From a virus, in IMG/VR virus record IMGVR_UViG_3300038696_000123, positions 1 to 58,178 of that record: a stretch of 58,178 nt of DNA; one strand, 5' to 3'. Under the pieces are notes generated by a model. That model was given only the letters and a program-made list of their open reading frames with translations. It was not told where the DNA came from and made no database searches. Positions within the stretch are counted from its first letter, which is position 1, and every line of letters starts with the position of its first letter. The position numbers and the translations under genes are program-made. Below, in pieces: positions 38,615 through 47,444 of this stretch.

Positions 38615-38741
38615 GAAGGTCCTCCAGCTGGCGGGTGACCAGCCGCGCCTCCCCGGACGCCCTCAGCTCCTCATCCCGGACGCGGGTTGCGACGTAGGAT
38701 GCGAGGCTGAGGAGCGCCCGGAGGAGCGCAAGCCAGCTCAC
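38526..38741 (-). CDS. Inner-membrane spanin (Rz-like)
   Basis: Encodes 71 residues: an N-terminal membrane segment (WLALLRALLSLASYVATRV) followed by a charged helix (ARLVTRQLEDLHERIYKASL) likely to form the periplasmic coiled coil. Shorter than lambda Rz. It overlaps the Rz1-like lipoprotein gene and starts within the holin stop. Confidence 0.75.
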   Translation of the reverse strand: MSWLALLRALLSLASYVATRVRDEELRASGEARLVTRQLEDLHERIYKASLARSDEPPPDRLRDDDGHRRD

Positions 38742-38953
38742 TTGCCGATTGCCTTGGTGGCGGTGACGCGCCCGTAGATGGCGATTAGGCCACCAACTGC
38801 GGAGGCGATGCCGGAAACAGCCTCCACGAGGGAGGCCTGGTCAGTCTCGCTGACGCTGTATCCGAAGATGGCTGTGCCGCCTGCGAGGAGGGCGACAACG
38901 CCGCCCCAGACAGTCTTGGAGGCAAAGATGCCCTTGGTGTCGTAAAGTGCCAT
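38738..38953 (-). CDS. Holin
   Basis: Encodes 71 residues with two membrane helices (TVWGGVVALLAGGTAIFGYSV and VEAVSGIASAVGGLIAIYG), the layout of small phage holins starting MALYDTKGIFASKTVWG. It would permeabilise the inner membrane and release the endolysin. ATG at 38953 has AAGGAGAA seven bases upstream, and its own promoter lies at 38981-39009. Confidence 0.85.
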   Translation of the reverse strand: MALYDTKGIFASKTVWGGVVALLAGGTAIFGYSVSETDQASLVEAVSGIASAVGGLIAIYGRVTATKAIGK

Positions 38954-38980
38954 GTTGGTTCTCCTTGTTGTGCCCGGGGG

Positions 38981-39009
38981 ACTATACCCCGCCCGGGCGT
39001 GCGGGGATA
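38981..39009 (-). promoter_or_regulatory. Predicted promoter of lysis genes
   Basis: Minus strand -10 TATAGT (38981-38986) with a weak -35 TATCCC (39004-39009) at 17 bp, and a CCCGGGCGGGG spacer. Confidence 0.4.
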
Positions 39010-39014
39010 GCCGT

Positions 39015-39842
39015 TCAGAGCCCAGGGGCCTGGACGTGCATCCAGTCGAAGTCGCGGGCACGGCCCAGGCTCAGCCAGCCCTCAGCCTCCCAGCACCTCC
39101 AGAACTCCTCCGCATCCGGCTTGGCGAGGCGGGCACGGGTCGCGTTCCACCTCAGCTGGTTGCGCTCCGGGTCAGTGTCGATGGCCAGGCCGTAGGCGTG
39201 TGTGGACAGCGTGGAGCCGCCCCGCTTCTTGCGGTAGTTGTAGCAGCCGCCGAACAGGTCGATGCCCAGCCGCCGGATGTCCTCCGGGCTGTAGGCACTC
39301 GCCACCCTGGCATAGACCCTCTCAGCGCTCTGTGCCACGTCCTCGTGGCAGGAGAAGCGCCGGACAATGGAGCCCTTGTCCCAGGCGATGCGCATGCTGA
39401 ACGGGAGGTCCACCTTGCCCGCCGTGCACTGGGCCCCCCCGGCAGGCCCGAAGCGCCTGTCCATGTCGCGCTGCCGCCCCCAGCTGTTCTCAACAACCGG
39501 GCCGTCCTCCGGCTCATCGTCGGGACGCCAGGCAGCCAGGCGCTCGCCCTCCCGCTGGAGGTGGTCCCACTCGCTGTACGCCTGGATGGTATCGGGCCCA
39601 ACCAGGCCGTCAATCACGCCAACGTCCGGGAAGCCCGCGTGCTTCAGGATGAGCTGGAAGGCCGCGATGCCGCGCCGCCGGTCACCCCAGCGCCTGTAGC
39701 TTCCCCGGACCTCATCCGCCCGGGACTCAAGCAGCCCGTCGATGCCTGTCATGCTCTTGGGCCCGAGGTCCCCGTCAAGGGCTCCGCTGTACCGGCCCCC
39801 GGCCTTCAGGAGCCTCTGGATGTCGAAGTTGCTGATGTCCAC
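39015..39842 (-). CDS. Endolysin: PG-binding domain plus M15 peptidase
   Basis: Encodes 275 residues. The N-terminal part has GALDGDLGPKS and GVIDGLVGPDT, two peptidoglycan-binding-like repeats. The C-terminal part has STHAYGLAID (H215, D222) and DWMHVQ (H269), the zinc-binding set of VanY/M15 D-Ala-D-Ala peptidases. It would cut the peptide cross-bridges. No signal peptide, so release depends on the holin. Confidence 0.88.
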   Translation of the reverse strand: MDISNFDIQRLLKAGGRYSGALDGDLGPKSMTGIDGLLESRADEVRGSYRRWGDRRRGIAAFQLILKHAGFPDVGVIDGLVGPDTIQAYSEWDHLQREGERLAAWRPDDEPEDGPVVENSWGRQRDMDRRFGPAGGAQCTAGKVDLPFSMRIAWDKGSIVRRFSCHEDVAQSAERVYARVASAYSPEDIRRLGIDLFGGCYNYRKKRGGSTLSTHAYGLAIDTDPERNQLRWNATRARLAKPDAEEFWRCWEAEGWLSLGRARDFDWMHVQAPGL

Positions 39843-39853
39843 TGCGCTTCTCC

Positions 39854-42800
39854 CTATGAAACCAGCTGGCTGAACTCAGCGCTGGTGTTGTAGCCGTCCC
39901 CGCCTGCGTAGCTGTCCTCAGCAACCAGGCGGAAGTACACCGTGGAGGCGGGGGTCAGGCCGGAGATGTTGACGCCCAGGGCGGCACCCCGGAACGCCTC
40001 GTTGGATGGGCCAGGGGTGAACCCGGAGGTGCCGTCAGCATACAGGACGTACACCGTGGCGTTGGTGGAGGCATCCCACTCCGCGTCAACCTCCCCGGAG
40101 GTCCCGGAGGAGGTGGTGATGTTCGCGGGCACAGCCGGGGCCACGTCGCTGATGGCGAGGACCGTGGCAGCGCTCACCAGTGTTCCGTTCTGGGCCTTGA
40201 CCCGGAGCTCAAGGGACCGCCAAGGCCCCCCGGCAGAGGCCAGCGAACTCCCGGTGATGACGATACTGGTTGAGGTCACAGTGAAGCTCGCCCGGAGGGT
40301 CCCGCCCTGCCAGAGCTCAGCAACGTAGGATGATGCGGCCGCAACCGGCGTCCACTGCGCGTTCACCTCCTGGCCGTCATAGGCGGTCACGAGGCTGACC
40401 ACAGCAGGGGCCGCCATGGATACATCAGTGACCGTCTCCTCCGCCGGGGTGCCCTCCCCAGCGGCATTGATCGGCACCACCACCAGCCGGAAGGCGTCCC
40501 AGGGACCTCCCGCAGCAGACACGTCAGTTGAGGTGAACAGGACAGAGGAGCCGGAGAGGGTCCGGGACATCACCAGGTCGGTGTAGGCCCCCCCGTCATC
40601 AATGTACACCTCAACACGGTAGGACGTGGCCCGGGGGGCCAGCCCCCAGCTTGCCGTCAGGACACCTGCGCCCGTGTCCGCTGACACAGAGAGGCTCTGC
40701 GGCTGTCCCGGGAGGAGGGTGGGGGTGCCGTAGGTGACGGGGGTGGGGGACGGCAGGGCAGCAGGCCCCCGGAACTGGCCGATGCCGAACACCCGGACAT
40801 AGACTGGACCAGCCTCTGTAGTGAACTGGGCGGAGGCGAGGGGGCCGTCATACACACTCTCCCAGGTGACCCCGTCCGGGCTGACCTGGAGCAGGTAGGT
40901 TGACGCACCCGGGGCCGCATTCCAGCTGGCGTCCAGGAGCACTGGACTGCTTGGGCTGGAGGGGTTCTGGCTGACTGAGAGCCCAGTCACCACCGGGGCA
41001 TCCGGGACTGTTCCGGGGCCGTAGGGGCTCACCTCATCCGGTGGGGTGCCAAGGTCCACCTCATACACCCTTGGGTCATCGTTGGTCAGGACCATCTGGA
41101 CAGTGCCGCCCTTGTCGGGAGTGCTCCCCACCACCTTGAACTTCCTGCTGTACGTGTCGAGGGTCCCGCACATCGCCCGGGTGGGTTCTTGGTCAAGGTC
41201 GAGGTATACAGGGATCACTCCCATGACTCCCTCAACTGCTGAGAGGTCCCCCGCGTCAAGGGTGACGCTGAACCCGTCTGTTGAAACGGCAGCGACAACA
41301 ACTGGTCCCCAGAGCCTGCCCCGGCGGTCGCTGAGGCCGACAACGGTTGTGGTGTCGTCAACCGGCTCGCTGAGCCCAAGGATGCGCGTGCCCGCGTGCC
41401 AGGACTCAACCTCAGCGCTCTGTCCCCAGCGGGCCATGTCGTGGGACACAGCAACGCTGTCACCCCGGATGAGCAGCCTGCCCTCCATCTCAGTCGTGAG
41501 GGAGGCGAACACCCGGCGGTACAGGTTGGCGGCTGCCTGGTAGATGCCCTCACGCCAGGCGTGGGTCCGGTTCACCACGCCAAACATCTGGATGCGGGCG
41601 GGGTTCTCCTCGGTGCTACCATCAATCTTGCACAGGACCTCGTTGCGCTCCCAGGTGCGCTCGTCATAATACTCAATGATCACCGCGTCCGGGCTGTCCT
41701 CGTCATACAGGATGTGGGTTGTCTCAAAGGAGCCCCGGATGATGTTGCGGGGGGTCATGACGCCACGGGTGATCTCATGGGCCTCGTCACGCACGAATGA
41801 GACCTTGCCGGCAATCAGGAGGGGCTGTGCGCGCCCAACCATGAGGGACTGGACAAGGGAGGTCCACAGCGTCTGCTTGCGGTCAAACACAGCGTCAAAC
41901 TTGTCTCCCCGGGCCGTCCACTTGTCAGCAAGGGACAGGAGCGCCGGGAGGTCAATGCGGCTGTCCTGGAGCCCGGCCCCGTAGATGTCGTTGCGGAGGA
42001 TGTCGGCTGCTGCCCAGGCAGGGTTCCGGGTTGTCTGCGGGGCGCTCCAGGTGGTACCGTCCCATACCGGGACCTTGGCTGTCTGGATGGTGTTGAAGCG
42101 CCGGGAGGACTGGTCAGTGAGCTGGTTGGTGGCCCTCATAACCACCGCCATCAGGGTTACATCATCAAACGTGTTGTCGTCAGGGATGAAGGCCCGGAGG
42201 CTTCCCCACGTGACGTCATTCGCATAGCGGGTGTCGGCCCTCTTGTTGGTGAGCCTGCGGAGGCGGACCTCATAGCGCCCGAGGGTGAGGCCATAGGTGC
42301 GGGTCACGCGCTGCGGCGTGGGTGTCTTTTTGGTGAGCTCATAGTCCTCCATCGTCACCCAGGAGCCGGTCGGGTCACCCGCAGCATCAACGGCCCGGGC
42401 CTGGACACGGACGCTGAGGGAGAGGTTGTTGAGCTTCCCCTCGTCGTTGGCGTAGTACAGCCCACGGGGGTAGATGATGTCCACTTGGAGCTTGTCGGTG
42501 TCGCGGTCAGCTGGGTTGACTGTGAAAGGTCCGATCCAGCTGATGGTGTTCAGGTTCACCGCCTCGCCTGTGGTGGTGCCGAGGTCCCCGTCAACCTCCA
42601 CCCACTCGCCCGTCCCGGACGTGCCCACCACTGTGTAGGTCCCGTCCACAGCAGCGGAGCCGGTGATCACCAGCTCATCACCCACGGCGATGTAGTCCAG
42701 CTTCTCATCCTGGTCCGCCGTGGACATGGTGACCCGCGCTGTAGCAAAGTCAACAGTGCGACCAGCGTCAATACAGAGGGCCTCCTGACCACCCACCTCC

Positions 42801-43540
42801 ACGGAGGTCAGGACGGCTGCCGGGAACAGGGTCACGCTCCCGCCGGGCGGAATGATCTCCATCTGGACATCAGAGAAGGAGGCGGAGAAGCCGTCAACAC
42901 TGTCCCACAGGGTCGTGTCCTCAATGCGGACCTCCTCCACGTCATACTCCCCCACCCCGAGGCAGAACAGCTGGTACAGGAACTGGTCATTACCCTCATA
43001 GGTCGCATATGGCTGGGAGGCAAAGTCAGGGTAGATGATGTGGCGTCCATAGAGCCGGGGGATCGGCTCCAGGAGCCGTGCACTGTTCCCCTGGGCGCTG
43101 AGGGAGTAGGTGGGCGAGGCTGAGATGGGGTCCCGCGCCCCGGGCGTCTCCGGCGGGAGCAGGGCGTTGATCAGAAAGGAGCCAGCGATGACGAGGCCAG
43201 CGCTGATGAGGGAGATACCAATTGCTGAGGTGATGCCCAGGGCTCCCCCGATGATGGGGGCCACAATCGGGGCGATGACGGACAGGGCGATGAGCGCAAC
43301 GGCTCGCAACAGCTTCTTTGCTCCGCCGCCCTGAGGCATGACGACAAATTGAACGCTGTCTGTGACTATCACGGGGCGGCCCCAGTCGCAGCGGAGGAGG
43401 GGCTCACCGTTGAACACGCACACCACAGGCCGGTCCTGCGGGGCGAGGCGCTCAAAGTGTTCCTGCACGCTCTCCCCCGGGCGCATCTCAGAGCGCTCCA
43501 AGAAGCTCAGCGGGGTTGTAAGCTCAACCGATCCATTCAT
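39854..43540 (-). CDS. Tail tip / host-specificity protein (J-like)
   Basis: Encodes 1228 residues. The N-terminal region includes a long hydrophobic stretch (ALIALSVIAPIVAPIIGGAL and SAGLVIAGSFLINALLPPET) and then GARDPISASPTYSLSAQ and RLYGRHIIYPD, as in lambda J-type tip proteins. The C-terminal 350 residues hold about four fibronectin type III-like repeats (each with a pattern like LDASWNAAPGASTYLLQV). Receptor binding is expected at the distal end. ATG at 43540 overlaps the NlpC gene by 17 bp; the open frame further upstream overlaps that gene. Confidence 0.9.
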   Translation of the reverse strand: MNGSVELTTPLSFLERSEMRPGESVQEHFERLAPQDRPVVCVFNGEPLLRCDWGRPVIVTDSVQFVVMPQGGGAKKLLRAVALIALSVIAPIVAPIIGGALGITSAIGISLISAGLVIAGSFLINALLPPETPGARDPISASPTYSLSAQGNSARLLEPIPRLYGRHIIYPDFASQPYATYEGNDQFLYQLFCLGVGEYDVEEVRIEDTTLWDSVDGFSASFSDVQMEIIPPGGSVTLFPAAVLTSVEVGGQEALCIDAGRTVDFATARVTMSTADQDEKLDYIAVGDELVITGSAAVDGTYTVVGTSGTGEWVEVDGDLGTTTGEAVNLNTISWIGPFTVNPADRDTDKLQVDIIYPRGLYYANDEGKLNNLSLSVRVQARAVDAAGDPTGSWVTMEDYELTKKTPTPQRVTRTYGLTLGRYEVRLRRLTNKRADTRYANDVTWGSLRAFIPDDNTFDDVTLMAVVMRATNQLTDQSSRRFNTIQTAKVPVWDGTTWSAPQTTRNPAWAAADILRNDIYGAGLQDSRIDLPALLSLADKWTARGDKFDAVFDRKQTLWTSLVQSLMVGRAQPLLIAGKVSFVRDEAHEITRGVMTPRNIIRGSFETTHILYDEDSPDAVIIEYYDERTWERNEVLCKIDGSTEENPARIQMFGVVNRTHAWREGIYQAAANLYRRVFASLTTEMEGRLLIRGDSVAVSHDMARWGQSAEVESWHAGTRILGLSEPVDDTTTVVGLSDRRGRLWGPVVVAAVSTDGFSVTLDAGDLSAVEGVMGVIPVYLDLDQEPTRAMCGTLDTYSRKFKVVGSTPDKGGTVQMVLTNDDPRVYEVDLGTPPDEVSPYGPGTVPDAPVVTGLSVSQNPSSPSSPVLLDASWNAAPGASTYLLQVSPDGVTWESVYDGPLASAQFTTEAGPVYVRVFGIGQFRGPAALPSPTPVTYGTPTLLPGQPQSLSVSADTGAGVLTASWGLAPRATSYRVEVYIDDGGAYTDLVMSRTLSGSSVLFTSTDVSAAGGPWDAFRLVVVPINAAGEGTPAEETVTDVSMAAPAVVSLVTAYDGQEVNAQWTPVAAASSYVAELWQGGTLRASFTVTSTSIVITGSSLASAGGPWRSLELRVKAQNGTLVSAATVLAISDVAPAVPANITTSSGTSGEVDAEWDASTNATVYVLYADGTSGFTPGPSNEAFRGAALGVNISGLTPASTVYFRLVAEDSYAGGDGYNTSAEFSQLVS

Positions 43541-43937
43541 TGTAGGTGAACCTCCTCCAGCCCGCTGCCTGCAGCGTTGCAATCCTGTCGAAGCAGACGC
43601 CAGCCGGGTTCTGGGAGTGTAGTATGCCGCCCCCATCAACGTCAAGGTACACGCCAACGTGGTAGGGGTGACGCCCAGAGGACATCTCAACGAGGCGTCC
43701 GTGTGTCGGGCCGTCAGCGCGGGTCCAGCTCATCCGGGCCTTTGTGGTCGCAATCTCCCGCATGACAGTGCGAACGTCCTCAGCGTTAATGCGTATGTCC
43801 GGGAGCTGGCGCAGGAACAGCCGCCCCTGGACGGCCTGGGCTATGCCCCAGCAGTCGTATGCGTCTGGACCGTTTGCGCCGCTTTTCCACGGGAGCCCTA
43901 TCAGGCTGTTGACAAACTCCTGCTCATCCTGGGTCAC
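43524..43937 (-). CDS. NlpC/P60 tail-tip peptidase
   Basis: Encodes 137 residues. AYDCWG (C29), YHVGVYL (H93) and HSQN (H107) give the catalytic Cys-His-polar set of NlpC/P60 enzymes, like the N-terminal-less lambda gpK. It probably processes cell wall during DNA entry. Located directly before the J gene, as in lambda-type tails. Confidence 0.85.
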   Translation of the reverse strand: MTQDEQEFVNSLIGLPWKSGANGPDAYDCWGIAQAVQGRLFLRQLPDIRINAEDVRTVMREIATTKARMSWTRADGPTHGRLVEMSSGRHPYHVGVYLDVDGGGILHSQNPAGVCFDRIATLQAAGWRRFTYNEWIG

Positions 43938-44497
43938 TGGACAAGCCCCTGGAACTCGCTGGGGCGGTACAGCTTCTTGGGGAAGCTCTTGTTGACCAGG
44001 TCGCTGAACTGCGCTGTCCCGGTAACCCGCCCGAGGTTTGACTTGACCTCCTTGAGGGTCAGGCCCCCGAGGATGAACTGGGGCTCGCCCATGTCACTGG
44101 CGATGTACTCCCTGTAGGTCAGCTCCATGGGTGCCTTCAGGCCGATTGCCGCGTCAAGGTGCTCCATCACGAGGCGGGTCACGTTGTCCAGCTCCACCTC
44201 AATGGTCGGCAGGCTCCCCTCCTTCTGGTCAGGGAGGGTGAGGCTGAACATACAGGCCTGGAAGAACACCACCTGGCCCGCCTGGACTGGGGCATCGACC
44301 TCCAGCCCAAGGAAGTGGCCGTCAACCTCCTCCCCTGACACCACGTACTCCTCCCCGTGGTCCATGACCACGCGGATGGACGTGTCTGGGAAGGCCGGGT
44401 GGCGCAGCTCCAGGGTGTGGAGGATGACCTCATCACTCGGCGCAGAGGCATATGCCTCCTGGAGCGCCTCTGTCCAGATGTCGTCGGGGTCTGCCAT
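43934..44497 (-). CDS. Minor tail protein (DUF1833-like)
   Basis: Encodes 187 residues with strands ELRHPAFPDTSIRVV and PTIEVELDNVTRLVMEHLD. The pattern and position between a distal tail gene and the NlpC gene match DUF1833-type tail tip components (lambda gpL analogue position). ATG at 44497 overlaps the stop of the SGNH tail gene. Confidence 0.75.
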   Translation of the reverse strand: MADPDDIWTEALQEAYASAPSDEVILHTLELRHPAFPDTSIRVVMDHGEEYVVSGEEVDGHFLGLEVDAPVQAGQVVFFQACMFSLTLPDQKEGSLPTIEVELDNVTRLVMEHLDAAIGLKAPMELTYREYIASDMGEPQFILGGLTLKEVKSNLGRVTGTAQFSDLVNKSFPKKLYRPSEFQGLVQ

Positions 44498-46953
44498 CAG
44501 CCCACCATGGGGGGGTAATTGATGCCCGCCAGGTGGTGCTGCAGCGCCCGGCTCCACCAGTAGTACCAACTCTCATCCGCAGGGTCGCCGCTGTAGCCCA
44601 ACCCCCAGGAACCATGGATGCCGTCGCCGCGAAGGTGGGTGGCGTTCCTGCCGTCAACACGGATTGCGTTATACTCTGCGTTGGTTTCAGCCTGCGCCTG
44701 GATCAATGCGTTGGTGTAACAGTAGGCGGCAGGGTACGTTTCACGGATGTTCGCCATGGTGACGCGGAGCTGGTCCATCTTCTCGGTGTTGCCAGCGGCA
44801 ATGTCCAGCTCCGCTGCGCGGTTGAAGTTGCTCTCCATCCACACCCAGCGGGACTCGCGGAACTTGTACCTGATCTCGCGGAGGTGTCCCTGTATTTCGC
44901 GTTCCGTCAGGGGGGCGGAGAGGCTGCTGCCATCGAAGTTGAGGCCCTCATAGTCAAAGCCCCCCTCAACCATCACAAGGATGTGGTCGCGGAAGCTGTC
45001 GTCAAATGTCACCAGCTCCTCAATGAACTCCTCAAAGTAGTTGAGGCCGCGCCCACCCTGGCCCTGGCCCCACCAGGGAACGTAGGAAAAGCCGTCATTG
45101 ACGAGGTGGAGGCCCAACATCTCAGCTGGCTGCTGGACGTTGTTGATGCTGTCCCCGATGAACAGGAGAGGCTTTACCCCGTACTCGTTGAACGTCTTGA
45201 GCGCGTTCATCTGTGCGACCGACAGTGACTTGCAGAAGATGAAGCCCTGCACAATGTCGGTGTTGGCGAGCGGGTTCGTCCCTGTCACGCGCGCACCGAA
45301 CCGCATCCAGTCCTGCGGGACGTAGACGCTGGTCGAGGCGTTGCTTTTGACCGGCCCCGAGTTGGTGGACGTCAGGATCGGCCCGCTGGGCGGCACTGAC
45401 ATGCAGTAGCGGTAGATGCCCTGGCCGCGCGACACGAAGCCCCCGTTGGCCGACACGGCGGAGGAGAGGGGGAAGAACTGACTGGCCCTGGCTGCATACC
45501 CGCTCGTGTTTGCCAGCCCGCCGGGCTCCACGGGGGAACCGCCGGTGCCTGGTATGTTCTGCGTGGTGACGTTGAAATCCAGCCGCTCTCCAAGCGAGGC
45601 AACCTCCACGGCCCTCAGCGCGTTGAACACAAGCCCGCTCGGCACCTCGGTCTCCTGGTAGAAGTCCAGCCGGTGTACGTCTGCCCCGAAGGTGATGCCC
45701 GTGGACGCCGTCAGCCCACGAGGTGGCTTGATCAACGTGAAATCGCCCCCGGCAGCGTCCACGAACACATCAGCAAAGGACTTCTGGCGACCATTGAACC
45801 AGCAGCGCCCCCGGCTGTAGTCGTAGGCAAGGTCAGCATACCTGTACCCAGGCAGGCTCTCGTGAGGGACGCGTGGCACCCAGTGGGGAACAAACGACTG
45901 CTCAAGCCCATAGTCAGGATGGGTGGTCTCAAAGAGGGTGTCAAGCTGCGCTGACGACAGGGCCACGGGGAATACAGTGGCCCGGCGCACGGATGCGTTG
46001 GTCAGGGGGTCCCGTCCCGTCCGGGCGCTGCCGCCAATGGTGACCTGGATTGGGGTCACATAGGTCCCAGTCGCAATGTCCGTGACTGTTGGCTGTCCCT
46101 CCAGCTTCCTCAGCTGGTTGCCGCTCGCGGGCACAGTGATGGCGGCGCGGTTGACGCCCCAGCCGGTCACTGCGTCAATTGAGACAGTCGTTCCCATTCG
46201 GTTGTTGAAATTGACCCCGAGGGTGTCGCTGGGCGAGTGGTTGTATGTGCCCAGGGACACCTCCCCGGCCAGGGAGGTCTTGTTGGCGATCATCCCCATG
46301 AATGATCCCGAGGGCGTGCCAGTGTGCCCGTCCGTGGTGTAATCCAAAAACACCGTGACGCCCGAGGTGAGGAGCGCTGCCAGGCCGTTCACATCATGCG
46401 TTCCGTCCTCGTTGTCTGTGAGGGCTCCCGCAACCGTGCGGGTTGAACCGTTGAGCCACACCCTCCCGTTTGGGATGTCCCAGTCAAAGGCTGGGACGAC
46501 GTACCCCCCTGCGCCGTCCTCCACCACGTTCAACCAGGGGATGGCCTGGGCAATGGACGGCCCGAGGGCGGAGAGGGAGGGGAAGACACCGCTGCGCGAC
46601 GTAGCTGTGGTGGAAACATTTTCGTACAGCTGCCAACCTGCGTCATTGGCGACCACAAAGAGGTCCCCGCTAGTGGTGGCCGTGATGCCGGCTGCCGTGG
46701 TGGCATAGACCCCGGAGGCTCCGACAAGGGTGGCATCCCGCGCAGCCACCGCCTCATCCCGCGCTGCCCGTGTTTGCGACACAGTGGCATCATTGAGTGA
46801 CTCCAGCTGTCCATAGAAGTTGGCGACAGAGGGGACCACCCCACCATCAGTGGCAACAGTGGCGTTCTCGTCCCCGTTGACGATGGTGTCGAGCTTGTCC
46901 ATGTTGCCGGACAACTCATCCATCTTCGCCTGAATTTCAGCAGCTGTTGTCAT
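44497..46953 (-). CDS. Tail protein with SGNH hydrolase domain
   Basis: Encodes 818 residues. The N-terminal 90 residues are helical. The middle has two LamG-like beta-rich modules (for instance RVWLNGSTRTVAG). The C-terminus has FIGDSINN near residue 600 and DGIHGSW near 779, the Ser block and Asp-His block of SGNH/GDSL hydrolases. It could deacetylate or cut host surface polysaccharide. Codon use looks a bit less GC-rich than flanking genes, compatible with exchange of host-range modules. Confidence 0.75.
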   Translation of the reverse strand: MTTAAEIQAKMDELSGNMDKLDTIVNGDENATVATDGGVVPSVANFYGQLESLNDATVSQTRAARDEAVAARDATLVGASGVYATTAAGITATTSGDLFVVANDAGWQLYENVSTTATSRSGVFPSLSALGPSIAQAIPWLNVVEDGAGGYVVPAFDWDIPNGRVWLNGSTRTVAGALTDNEDGTHDVNGLAALLTSGVTVFLDYTTDGHTGTPSGSFMGMIANKTSLAGEVSLGTYNHSPSDTLGVNFNNRMGTTVSIDAVTGWGVNRAAITVPASGNQLRKLEGQPTVTDIATGTYVTPIQVTIGGSARTGRDPLTNASVRRATVFPVALSSAQLDTLFETTHPDYGLEQSFVPHWVPRVPHESLPGYRYADLAYDYSRGRCWFNGRQKSFADVFVDAAGGDFTLIKPPRGLTASTGITFGADVHRLDFYQETEVPSGLVFNALRAVEVASLGERLDFNVTTQNIPGTGGSPVEPGGLANTSGYAARASQFFPLSSAVSANGGFVSRGQGIYRYCMSVPPSGPILTSTNSGPVKSNASTSVYVPQDWMRFGARVTGTNPLANTDIVQGFIFCKSLSVAQMNALKTFNEYGVKPLLFIGDSINNVQQPAEMLGLHLVNDGFSYVPWWGQGQGGRGLNYFEEFIEELVTFDDSFRDHILVMVEGGFDYEGLNFDGSSLSAPLTEREIQGHLREIRYKFRESRWVWMESNFNRAAELDIAAGNTEKMDQLRVTMANIRETYPAAYCYTNALIQAQAETNAEYNAIRVDGRNATHLRGDGIHGSWGLGYSGDPADESWYYWWSRALQHHLAGINYPPMVG

Positions 46954-47444
46954 CAGTAATTCTCCATGATATCTGGGTACGTCTCGTTGACAATCGGGTC
47001 CAGCTCATCCGAAAGATCAAACAGGGACTGCTCGCCATAGGTTTCAACAAAATAAACAGCCCCTCCAGAGATGATTGGGGTCATCTTGACCTCCAGCTTA
47101 GCTGAAACTTTCACTTGGCGAAAGCCTGCATCCCGCACCTGGTAGGGTTCCGTGAACCTCACTGGCTTGACCTCATACCCTCCCCGGCCCATGTAGAAGG
47201 GCATATTGAACCACGCAGCCCCGGCCCGGAGGTCATCCTGGAAGAAGCCCTCAAAGAGCACATACTCATCCTCAGACATCTGTATCGTCAGGGAATACCT
47301 GGACACCTGAGACGTGAAGCGCCGCCTTGCGCGCGCAGGCCCAACATCAAACTCAGACCTCAGCACGGGTTCATTGGGGACTTTGTTCCAGGAGCCCCGC
47401 TCAGCAAGGTAGTTGATCGCTGCGGGCCAATTGGGCGTGCTCAT
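46953..47444 (-). CDS. Minor tail protein
   Basis: Encodes 163 residues with RSEFDVGPARARRRFT and a repeated strand pattern (SRYSLTIQMSEDEYVLFEGF), resembling distal tail proteins found next to tape measures. The exact family is uncertain. It follows the tape measure gene with a 4-bp overlap. Confidence 0.65.
   Translation of the reverse strand: MSTPNWPAAINYLAERGSWNKVPNEPVLRSEFDVGPARARRRFTSQVSRYSLTIQMSEDEYVLFEGFFQDDLRAGAAWFNMPFYMGRGGYEVKPVRFTEPYQVRDAGFRQVKVSAKLEVKMTPIISGGAVYFVETYGEQSLFDLSDELDPIVNETYPDIMENY

Noticed and set aside
39854-43690. Longer start for the J-like gene (to 43690)
   Set aside because: The extra 50 codons overlap the NlpC gene; the ATG at 43540 begins the J-like sequence.
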